From the NCBI GenBank assembly GCA_009909085.1, contig JAAANX010000044.1:1-64000 (forward strand): a stretch of 64,000 bases of DNA. Direction: 5' to 3'. Shown here one piece after another: positions 16,374 to 24,741 of the stretch (positions within the stretch are counted from its first letter, which is position 1; each line of letters opens with the position of its first letter). Source of the stretch: Cyanobacteria bacterium GSL.Bin1 (lineage in GTDB: Bacteria > Cyanobacteriota > Cyanobacteriia > Cyanobacteriales > Rubidibacteraceae). The position numbers were made by a program, and so were the translations under genes. The notes below the pieces were generated by a model. That model made no database searches and was not told where the DNA came from. It was given only the letters and a program-made list of their open reading frames with translations.

Positions 16374-18445
16374 TGTATCAGTCCAATTGTGAATCTACTG
16401 CCCATCCCCATTACTCTGTTCTCCTTCCGTCCTCGATTCTGAGTGCGAGTCGTTGTGAGTTCAGTGATTTAACCCTGCAGATTGAAGGTAACCTTCCCAA
16501 AGACCTGCAGGGTCATTTTTTTATGGTAGCCCCAGTGGGATCAGTGAATTCAGGTGGACTGCCTTATCCTAGCGGCAACTCTCTTCTCAATGGAGACGGC
16601 ATGATTTACCGTCTCGATTTTAATCCACCCGGTCAAGTTCAGGTGACAACGAAGCTAGTCACACCACCGGATTATTACGCGGATTTAGCCACGCGACCCG
16701 GCAGTGAGTACGCTAAGTTTGGCTTTCATAATCGGGGAATTACGCGCTTTTCTAAGACTTTAGGGCTCAGGAATCAACTGAATACAGCGTTTTTACCAAT
16801 GCCTTTTTCTCCTGATGCCCCACAGCGTCTGCTGGTCACCTATGATGCCGGTCGCCCTTATGAAATTGATCCCAACACCCTAGAAACGGTTACTCCGGTG
16901 GGGGCTAATGCCGAGTGGGAACCCGAAATTGAGGGGATTCACTATCCGTTTCAACCTTTTCTCAGTACGGCTCATCCGGTTTTTGATGCTCATACGGGGA
17001 AAATGTTTACGGTGAACTATGGTCGCTCGGTTCGCAACTTCCTATACACTATTCCTTTAATCAATGAAGTTCAAGAACTCCCCCAAGAATTAGAAGAGTG
17101 GATTGATGCCATCGCAGGATTTGTCAATGGCGAGTTAACCCGAGATCTATTGCATCGGTTTTCTCATCTCTTTCGACAAGTTACAGATGAAATTTCTCAA
17201 ATCATAGAAGACATTTCAGGAATCGAGTTAGATAATTTCGTTTACTTACTGCGTTGGGATGGACAAGGGAATTTAGAACGCTGGAAAGTGGTTTTACCCG
17301 ATGGTTCACCCATTAAAATTAAACAAACCATCCATCAAATTGGCATGAGTCAAGACTATATTGTTTTGATGGATACCGCTTTTGTCACGGGCATCGAGCA
17401 AGTCCTCAATAATCCTTTGCCTAACCATAAAAATTTGGAGGCAATGCTGAGAGAGATCTCAGGCAGAGCAGCCAACCCCGATTCCGTGATTTACATTATT
17501 CGCCGTCGCGATTTAGAACAAAGTCAGTTGCCAGCGCTCGGGGGAACGGAAGTGAAAGTGACCGCTCAACAACTGACGATTCCGATGGAAGCTGCTCATT
17601 TCTTAATGGATTATGACAACCCCAATGGACACATTACACTTCATTTCTCCCATATTTGTGCTTGGGATGTTGCAGAGTGGATTCACAAATTTGATCGATC
17701 AGCTTATGGGACACATCCTTTTCTACCGGAACAAGTGCAAGGAATGGAAACGAATCCCATGGATATTAGTCGTTTCGGTCGTTATGTCATTGACGCCGAA
17801 CCAGCGGAGTTATTGCAATCGCAGATCATTTACGAAACCCCCTACACTTGGGGCACGGGGTTATATGCTTATTTAGACCGTCTCCCATCTGGTTTGCCCC
17901 CATCGCGTTTAGATCATATTTACTGGTCTTCTTTGGGACTTTGGCCAGAACTAATGACGAAATATACGGTCCAACTCTACGAAGATTATAAATACCGAGC
18001 AATTCCCCTTGCTGATTTGCTTGATCTCGCCAAGGAGAGAATCCCCTCTTGTTTATTACATGTTGACACGACAGTCATGAAAATTGCTGATGTGTATCAA
18101 GCACCGGTTGGAACCATTCTTAATTCCCCACAATTTATTCCTCGTCAAGGTGCAGAGGGCAATTTGACGGATGGTTATTTAATGTGTACGGCTTTTTTTG
18201 AAAATCGCAATGAATTCTGGCTCTTTGATGCACGAAATCTCCGTCAGGGACCCATTTGTCAGTTATCTCATCCTGACCTAAACTTTGGTTTTACTTTACA
18301 TACGACTTGGTTACCAACCATTGGACCGCGAGAGGCAAACTATAAGATTCCTGCTGTTGCAGATTATAACTCCCTGCTGAGTCAACGCTCTAATCCTCAA
18401 ATTAAGGAGTTGTTTGACCAACATGTTTATCCCCATTTTCCTTAG
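16373..18445 (+). CDS. Carotenoid oxygenase (carotenoid cleavage dioxygenase family)
   Basis: The 690-residue protein belongs to the Fe(II) carotenoid/retinal-pigment-epithelium oxygenases, which cut carotenoids or stilbenes to aldehydes. Family features are NLPKDLQGHFFMVAPVG near residue 38, the NGDGMIYRL stretch, YDAGRPYEID, and His residues placed like the four iron ligands. These are His201 in STAHPVFD, His in AAHFLMDYD, His in LHVDTTVMK and His643 in FTLHTTW. It is longer than the usual 480-550 residues because of extra segments in the middle (about 225-300 and 440-520). No signal peptide is seen. It lies between two regulatory ATPase genes with a one-base overlap upstream and a 20 bp gap downstream, unusual company for this enzyme. 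Confidence 0.9.
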   Translation: MYQSNCESTAHPHYSVLLPSSILSASRCEFSDLTLQIEGNLPKDLQGHFFMVAPVGSVNSGGLPYPSGNSLLNGDGMIYRLDFNPPGQVQVTTKLVTPPDYYADLATRPGSEYAKFGFHNRGITRFSKTLGLRNQLNTAFLPMPFSPDAPQRLLVTYDAGRPYEIDPNTLETVTPVGANAEWEPEIEGIHYPFQPFLSTAHPVFDAHTGKMFTVNYGRSVRNFLYTIPLINEVQELPQELEEWIDAIAGFVNGELTRDLLHRFSHLFRQVTDEISQIIEDISGIELDNFVYLLRWDGQGNLERWKVVLPDGSPIKIKQTIHQIGMSQDYIVLMDTAFVTGIEQVLNNPLPNHKNLEAMLREISGRAANPDSVIYIIRRRDLEQSQLPALGGTEVKVTAQQLTIPMEAAHFLMDYDNPNGHITLHFSHICAWDVAEWIHKFDRSAYGTHPFLPEQVQGMETNPMDISRFGRYVIDAEPAELLQSQIIYETPYTWGTGLYAYLDRLPSGLPPSRLDHIYWSSLGLWPELMTKYTVQLYEDYKYRAIPLADLLDLAKERIPSCLLHVDTTVMKIADVYQAPVGTILNSPQFIPRQGAEGNLTDGYLMCTAFFENRNEFWLFDARNLRQGPICQLSHPDLNFGFTLHTTWLPTIGPREANYKIPAVADYNSLLSQRSNPQIKELFDQHVYPHFP

Positions 18446-18465
18446 TCAAAACTTCAGAGTCAACC

Positions 18466-21400
18466 ATGATCTCAGGTTATACCATTACCGAAACGATTAC
18501 AGAGCGCTCAAAAACGATTATTAAGCGGGCGATTAGAAATAGCGACGGTCAAGCTGTAATTATCAAACGCCTGAAGTCAGAAACCCCCGACATAATTGAT
18601 ATCAAGCGCCTCCAGAACGAATATGAAATTAGTAGCAGTCTAGATTGTCCGGGTATTGTTAAAGCCTATCGCCTCGAAGCCGATGGCAACAGCTTTGCTC
18701 TCATTTTGGAAGACTTTGGCGGTCAATCGCTCTCGGAGTACCTTTCTCAGCAGACCCTTTCCCTGGAAGACTTTTTTACCATTGGGGCAAGTTTAGCTGA
18801 AACCTTAAGCCACCTGCACGCCATTCCGATTATTCACAAAGATATTAAACCCAGTAACATTATCATTCATCCGGAAACGCAGGACGTTAAACTGACTGAC
18901 TTTAACATTGCGATTCGCCTGCCATTTGAATATCCAACGCTGCAAAACCCGAATGTGATTGAAGGAACATTTGCTTATATGTCTCCGGAACAGACAGGAA
19001 GGATGAATCGGTATCTTGACCATCGGAGTGACTTGTATTCTTTGGGAGTCACCTTTTATGAAATGCTCACCGGACAACTCCCCTTTACCAGTACCGAACC
19101 TCTGGCTTTAATTCATAGCCATCTTGCTGAGCCTCCCATTCCCCCTCACAAGCTTTGTTCAACCGTTCCTGTCAGCGTTTCCAATCTGACTTTAAAACTG
19201 CTCGAAAAAAGAGCAGAAGATGGATATCAAACAGCAGCGGGTTTAAAGTTTGATTTAGACTATTGTGCCCAACAATATCACCAGAAACAGACCATTGAGC
19301 CGTTTCCCTTAGCGCAGCGCGATCGCGCCCCTTACTTGATTTTGCCACAACACATTTACGGTCGCGATCTCGAGGTTCAAACCTTATGCAATCGCTTTCA
19401 ACAAGTTTGTCAAGGAAACACCGCTTTTGTTTTGATTTCTGGTTATCCGGGAATTGGTAAAACCTCGCTTGTTAAAGAACTGTATAAGCCGCTAGTTAAA
19501 GCGCGAGGCTATTTTATTAGTGGTAAATTTGACCACTTGCAACGCAATATTCCTTATGCTGCAATTGGTGATGCTTTACGAGATTTAACACGACAGTTAC
19601 TCACCGAATCCCCACCCCAATTACAGGAGTGGCAGCTCAAAATACAAAGTGCTCTCGGCAAGAACGGTCAAATTCTTGTTGAGCTGATTCCGGAATTAGA
19701 ATTACTCATTGGTAAGCAAGCAACAGTGCCCTCCCTTTCAGGAAAAGCTGCCAAAAATCGGTTTGATCAAGTATTTAACCAATTTCTACAAGTTTTTTGT
19801 CAAGCTGATCATCCTTTAGTGATGTTTCTTGATGATTTACAGTGGGCAGATTTAGCTTCTCTAGAATTAATTCAGAATTTACTCCATGAACAAACAAACC
19901 AATATTTCTTTTTAATTGGAGCGTATCGTCATAATGAAGTTGATGATACCCATCCCCTAAGCAAGATTCGGGATCAAATCAATAGGCTAGCCATACTAAG
20001 TGATGAGATTACGATTCAGCCATTAACAATTGAGAATGTTACTGAGTTTATTCAAGATACCTTAAAACAAAAGGCTAGCTTAGAAGCGATTCAAGAACTG
20101 AGTGATATTATTCATCAAAAAACTCAAGGTAATCCCTTTTTTATTAATCAACTCTTGAAAGCATTAGATGAGACAAAAATCATTAATTATGATGTACAGA
20201 ATGACAATTGGTTTTGGAATTTAGATGATATTCATAGTATCGGTCTGACTGATGGTAATCTGGTTGACCTCTTAATTGAAAATATCCAGCGATTACCTGT
20301 AAAGACTCAACAACTGCTCCAACTCGCTGCTTGTATTGGCAATTATTTTTCCTTACAACTTTTAGCAGTCATTAATCAACAATCTTCCCCTCTGACTAAC
20401 CAACAATTATGGCCAGCCTTAGAAGCAGGTTTAATTTTATTACACTCAGATATTAACGCTGAAGTTTTGGAGTATAAATTCCTTCATGATCGGGTTCAGC
20501 AAGCGGCTTATGCTTTAATTCCACAAGCTAAAAAAACAGCAATTCATTTTAAAATTGGTGAGTTTCTCCAAACAGAACTGAAGTGCAAACAGACAGAAAA
20601 AAATATTTTCATTTTAGCCAATCAGTTAAATTTAGCTCAAGACTTAATCACTTCACGCTCTCAAAAAAATCAACTCGTCAAACTTAATTTAAGAGCAGGA
20701 AAAAAAGCTAAAATAGCAACTGCTCATCGCTTAGCTGCTAATTATTTAAAAATTAGTCAAAAATTCTTACCCCAAGATAGTTGGAGCACTCAATATGACT
20801 TAACTTATCAAATTTATTTAGAACGAGCAGGAATAGAGTATCTTAACACTAATTTCACTGAAGTCTTTCAATTATGTGAACAAAGCAAAAAAAGATGTAA
20901 AAAAAAGATAGATTATATCAATTTTTTAAAGATTGAAATCCAGGTTAATCTTGCACAAGGGAATATCAATAATGCTATCAATACAGGTCTTGATGCCTTA
21001 GAAATTTTGGAAATTTCTCTGATCGAGTCTCTTCCTCAATTAGAAATTGATCAGTTATTGGCATTGGGTGAAATGACTAATCCATGTGCTTTATGTGCCA
21101 TGGAAATTCTCAATTTAATTATGCCGCCTGCTTGTTATAGTGAAAGTGATTTAGCATTGCCCATTATTTATACAATGCTTGATCTTTCTATACAATATGG
21201 TAATTCTTTACCAGGAATTTTTGGCTATGTGAGTTATGGAACTCTCATCGGATGGCTCAACTTAGATATTGACTCTGCTTATCAATTATGTCAGTTAAGT
21301 TTAAAGCTCTTAGAGGAGTTCGATGGGAAAACAATATTAGCACCAATCAAAATTTCTGTTTACGTTAATACATTTTGCAAAAAAAGACATATTAAAGAAA

Positions 21401-24132
21401 CCCTGAATCCTCTGTTTAATGCAATATCAGAAGCTTTAGAGGTAGGAGATTTAGAATATGCTTGTCATAATGCTAATTTTTATTGTACGCACTTATTTTT
21501 AGCCGGATATCCTTTACGAGAAGTTCATGAAAAACAAAAACAGTATATTGAATTTATCGCTAAATATGAACAAGAACACCAGCTTGCCTTGATCAAAACT
21601 GCGAGTCAAGCGGTTGCAAATTTATTAGACAATTCTCAATTCAAAGTATATTTAAATGGTTCTTTCCTTAACGAAACAGAAACAATTCCTTATTTATTGA
21701 ATCATAAAAATCGAATTGTTCTTTTCAATATCTATTACTTAAAAGCACTCCTCTGCTACTTATTTAAACGCTACTCTCAGGCAATTGAAAATTGTCGCCA
21801 AGCTGTAATGTATGCTGGCTTTATTAAAGCGGAAGTTATCTTTACTGAACATAATTTTTGTTATTCTCTCGCTCTTCTGGGTCAACATAGAGATAGCAGC
21901 ATGGAAGTTCATGAAGACTTGCAAGAAGTGAATAAAAACCAAGAACTTATGAAGATTTGGGCGTATCATGCACCGATGAATTTTCAATATCGCTATGACC
22001 TCGTTGAGGCAGAAAAAGCCAGAGTTTTGGGAGATACTTTAAAGGCAATGGAACTTTATGATCATGCGATTGCTGGCGCAAAGGAGAATGGTTATATTCA
22101 ACACGTTGCTTTGGCAAACGAATTGGCAGGAGAATTTTATCTCGCCTTCGGTCGAGAAATTATTGCTCAAACTTATCTTGCGGAAGCATACTATGCTTAT
22201 CGGCGTTGGGGCGCAGCAGCAAAAGTGAAACACTTAGAATCGGAATATCCTCAATTCCGTTTAGCTGAAATTCTACCTTTACCCAAAATTAAACAATTTA
22301 CTGCTCTTGATTCGAGTACGAGTAGCAATCCCCAAGATCTTGATTTAATGAGCATTATCAAATCGTCACAAACCCTTGCTGCAGAAATTATTTTAGAGCA
22401 ATTGTTAGGTAAGTTAATTCAAATTGTTGTCGAGAATGCAGGGGCCCAATGGGGATATTTGATTTTAGAGAAAGAAGGTCAACTCTTGATCGAAGCGCAA
22501 TGTCATCGAACAGAAATTACTGTTTCTCAATCGATCGCGGTGATTAATAGTAAACAGCTACCTCTCTCAATTATTAACTATGTCGCTAGAACTCAAGACT
22601 CTGTTATCCTCGATGACGCCACGACTGAAGACCTATTTAACCAAGATCCCTACCTGCAACAACATCAGTGTCGTTCCATCTTATGTACCCCCCTCCTCAA
22701 TCAAGGAGAACTCCTCGGTCTCATTTACCTGGAAAATAATTTAACCACCGAAGCCTTTACCCCTAACCGGTTAGAGGTCATTCAAATTCTCTCAGCGCAA
22801 GCCGCCATTTCTCTCAAGAATGCCCTCCTTTACCAAGAAATGGAAACCCTCAACATGGATTTAAAGCAAGCTCAAGAGGCGTTAGCGCACTCCAATCGTA
22901 ATTTGGAACAAAAAGTTCAATCACGGACACAAAGCCTCAGTGAAGCCCTCGACCTCCTTAAAGCAACACAAGCTGAACTCCGGTTTGAAAACCGTCTCCT
23001 GAAAAGTGAAGCCGACTTTTCTGAGTACCAGTATCAAGTGGGGGGGAGTTTACCGATGGATGCACCGACTTATGTGGTGCGTTCGGCCGATCGCTATCTC
23101 TATCAAGCCTTAAAACAAGGAGAGTTCTGTTATGTGCTCAATCCTCGACAGATGGGAAAATCCAGCTTAATGATTCAGATGATGCACCATCTGCGCAAAG
23201 AAGGATTTTGTTGTGCGTCTATCGATTTAACTCGCATTGGCAGTGATGAGGTGACACCTAGCCAGTGGTACAAAGGGTTAGCCGTGGAGTTATGGAAGAA
23301 TTTTGGGCTGCTGCGGACGGTGAATTTGAAAAGCTGGTGGAATGAACAAACCGATCTCTCACCCGTGCAACGGTTTAGCGAGTTTCTGGAGGAGGTGATT
23401 TTACCTCATGTGGGGGTGAAAAACGACAACTCAGAGAAAAATATTGTCATCTTTATTGATGAAATTGATTGTGTGCTGAGTCTAGACTTTTCAGTCAATG
23501 ACTTTTTTGCCCTGATTCGCGCCTGCTACAATCAGCGCAGTTTCAAACCAGAGTATCAACGCTTAACGTTTGTCTTATTAGGGGTCGCCACCCCTTCCGA
23601 TTTAATTACCGACTACCAAAGAACCCCGTTTAATATTGGTCAAGAAATTTCTCTGAAAGGGTTCAAACAACATGAAGCGCAGCCGTTGTTACAGGGGTTA
23701 AGCCAAAAAGTCGATCACCCACAAACGCTGTTGCGAGAGGTATTGTCTTGGACGAACGGACAACCTTTTTTGACCCAGAAAATTTGTCGCTTGATTCGTC
23801 AGAGTTCGGAGGCGATTCCCCCGCAGGAGGAAGCAGAGTGGGTGAAAAATTTAGTGGAGACAAAGATAATTCAGAATTGGGAGACGCAGGATGAACCAGA
23901 ACATCTCCGAACAGTGCGCGATCGCGTTTTCCATTCCTCAGTTCCGACCTCGCAACTCCTCAGGTTGTATCAACAAATTTTAGAGGCAGGAAGGGTTCCC
24001 AGGACGGATATGCCCGAAGAACAAGTCTTATTAATCTCAGGGTTAGTGGAAAAAGAAGAAGGCCATCTCAAGGTGAAAAATCGCATCTATCAGGCAATTT
24101 TTAATTCAGATTGGGTACAGCGCTATTTATAA
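18466..24132 (+). CDS. Giant Ser/Thr kinase / AAA ATPase / GAF / AAA-like signalling protein
   Basis: The 1888-residue protein has five parts. A Ser/Thr kinase (1-about 265) has Lys34, catalytic HKD (124-126), DFN (145-147) in place of DFG, and SPEQTGRMNR; a Gly-rich loop is lacking, as in HstK-type kinases. An AAA_16-like ATPase follows with Walker A GYPGIGKTS (326-334) and Walker B LDDLQWAD (about 455-462). Then come a long alpha-helical TPR-like region (about 600-1290), a GAF domain (about 1305-1455) with a coiled coil, and a second ATPase domain of AAA-like type (about 1525-1888, NPRQMGKSS 1559-1567, DEID 1665-1668). HstK relatives end in a histidine kinase; here the AAA-like domain takes that place. 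Its 3' end overlaps the convergent phosphoribosyltransferase gene by 10 bp. Confidence 0.93.
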   Translation: MISGYTITETITERSKTIIKRAIRNSDGQAVIIKRLKSETPDIIDIKRLQNEYEISSSLDCPGIVKAYRLEADGNSFALILEDFGGQSLSEYLSQQTLSLEDFFTIGASLAETLSHLHAIPIIHKDIKPSNIIIHPETQDVKLTDFNIAIRLPFEYPTLQNPNVIEGTFAYMSPEQTGRMNRYLDHRSDLYSLGVTFYEMLTGQLPFTSTEPLALIHSHLAEPPIPPHKLCSTVPVSVSNLTLKLLEKRAEDGYQTAAGLKFDLDYCAQQYHQKQTIEPFPLAQRDRAPYLILPQHIYGRDLEVQTLCNRFQQVCQGNTAFVLISGYPGIGKTSLVKELYKPLVKARGYFISGKFDHLQRNIPYAAIGDALRDLTRQLLTESPPQLQEWQLKIQSALGKNGQILVELIPELELLIGKQATVPSLSGKAAKNRFDQVFNQFLQVFCQADHPLVMFLDDLQWADLASLELIQNLLHEQTNQYFFLIGAYRHNEVDDTHPLSKIRDQINRLAILSDEITIQPLTIENVTEFIQDTLKQKASLEAIQELSDIIHQKTQGNPFFINQLLKALDETKIINYDVQNDNWFWNLDDIHSIGLTDGNLVDLLIENIQRLPVKTQQLLQLAACIGNYFSLQLLAVINQQSSPLTNQQLWPALEAGLILLHSDINAEVLEYKFLHDRVQQAAYALIPQAKKTAIHFKIGEFLQTELKCKQTEKNIFILANQLNLAQDLITSRSQKNQLVKLNLRAGKKAKIATAHRLAANYLKISQKFLPQDSWSTQYDLTYQIYLERAGIEYLNTNFTEVFQLCEQSKKRCKKKIDYINFLKIEIQVNLAQGNINNAINTGLDALEILEISLIESLPQLEIDQLLALGEMTNPCALCAMEILNLIMPPACYSESDLALPIIYTMLDLSIQYGNSLPGIFGYVSYGTLIGWLNLDIDSAYQLCQLSLKLLEEFDGKTILAPIKISVYVNTFCKKRHIKETLNPLFNAISEALEVGDLEYACHNANFYCTHLFLAGYPLREVHEKQKQYIEFIAKYEQEHQLALIKTASQAVANLLDNSQFKVYLNGSFLNETETIPYLLNHKNRIVLFNIYYLKALLCYLFKRYSQAIENCRQAVMYAGFIKAEVIFTEHNFCYSLALLGQHRDSSMEVHEDLQEVNKNQELMKIWAYHAPMNFQYRYDLVEAEKARVLGDTLKAMELYDHAIAGAKENGYIQHVALANELAGEFYLAFGREIIAQTYLAEAYYAYRRWGAAAKVKHLESEYPQFRLAEILPLPKIKQFTALDSSTSSNPQDLDLMSIIKSSQTLAAEIILEQLLGKLIQIVVENAGAQWGYLILEKEGQLLIEAQCHRTEITVSQSIAVINSKQLPLSIINYVARTQDSVILDDATTEDLFNQDPYLQQHQCRSILCTPLLNQGELLGLIYLENNLTTEAFTPNRLEVIQILSAQAAISLKNALLYQEMETLNMDLKQAQEALAHSNRNLEQKVQSRTQSLSEALDLLKATQAELRFENRLLKSEADFSEYQYQVGGSLPMDAPTYVVRSADRYLYQALKQGEFCYVLNPRQMGKSSLMIQMMHHLRKEGFCCASIDLTRIGSDEVTPSQWYKGLAVELWKNFGLLRTVNLKSWWNEQTDLSPVQRFSEFLEEVILPHVGVKNDNSEKNIVIFIDEIDCVLSLDFSVNDFFALIRACYNQRSFKPEYQRLTFVLLGVATPSDLITDYQRTPFNIGQEISLKGFKQHEAQPLLQGLSQKVDHPQTLLREVLSWTNGQPFLTQKICRLIRQSSEAIPPQEEAEWVKNLVETKIIQNWETQDEPEHLRTVRDRVFHSSVPTSQLLRLYQQILEAGRVPRTDMPEEQVLLISGLVEKEEGHLKVKNRIYQAIFNSDWVQRYL

Positions 24133-24644
24133 TCGGTAGATGATCGGGTGAGTAAATCCTGAACGCTCATTTGTTCGTAACGTTCAAATGGCTGATGAAT
24201 CCAAGGGTTGTCGGGGAGATAGTGAACATAGTAGTCAGGAATAATCACGGAACAATCTTTGCGCCACAAAACAGCACTCCGTAGTTCCTCAATCTCTGCT
24301 GCATAATGTTGTTTTAGCCAATCCATCGTCACTTTCAGACTCACTCCTGAATCCACTAAATCATCCACCACTAATACTTGATTACCCAACTGCGGTGTGG
24401 TCATTGCCAGATGTTGCGAGAGTTTAATTTCTCCTCGGATTTGATTTTTTTCCCCACCATAAGACGAAGTAGACATAATCGCTAGGGGTTGGTTAAAGAG
24501 TCGGGAAAAGATATCGCCAACCCGCAACCCCCCCTTGGCAATACAAACAATTTGGTTAAACTGCCAACCTGACTGGTCAATCTGAATCGCCAGTTGTTCA
24601 ATGGTTTGATAATATTCTGACCAAGAAACATAGAGATCGGACAT
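24123..24644 (-). CDS. Phosphoribosyltransferase (Gpt/hypoxanthine-type)
   Basis: The 173-residue cytoplasmic protein has the PRPP-binding signature VLVVDDLVDSGVSL (about 82-95) and a preceding loop CIAKGGLRVGDIFSR like that of xanthine/guanine phosphoribosyltransferases. These enzymes join a purine base to PRPP for nucleotide salvage. The substrate is not certain; some family members have regulatory roles. Its last 10 bases overlap the end of the giant kinase gene on the other strand. The start at 24644 follows a spacer that contains an 18-base dispersed repeat. Confidence 0.85.
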   Translation of the reverse strand: MSDLYVSWSEYYQTIEQLAIQIDQSGWQFNQIVCIAKGGLRVGDIFSRLFNQPLAIMSTSSYGGEKNQIRGEIKLSQHLAMTTPQLGNQVLVVDDLVDSGVSLKVTMDWLKQHYAAEIEELRSAVLWRKDCSVIIPDYYVHYLPDNPWIHQPFERYEQMSVQDLLTRSSTDYK

Positions 24645-24685
24645 TGATTTGATGATTGATGATTTGTTGTTTGTTTACCCTGTCC

Positions 24686-24703
24686 CCTTGTCTCCCCCTC
24701 ACC
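24686..24703 (+). repeat. Second copy of a dispersed 18-base repeat
   Basis: These bases (CCTTGTC followed by TCCCCCTCACC) are identical to 11833-11850. Here they lie between the glycosyltransferase and phosphoribosyltransferase genes, without the TCTCCCTGG units seen at the first copy. Confidence 0.7.
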
Positions 24704-24741
24704 CCCGATCAATATTATCGTGAAAATTGACCAATTTGATA

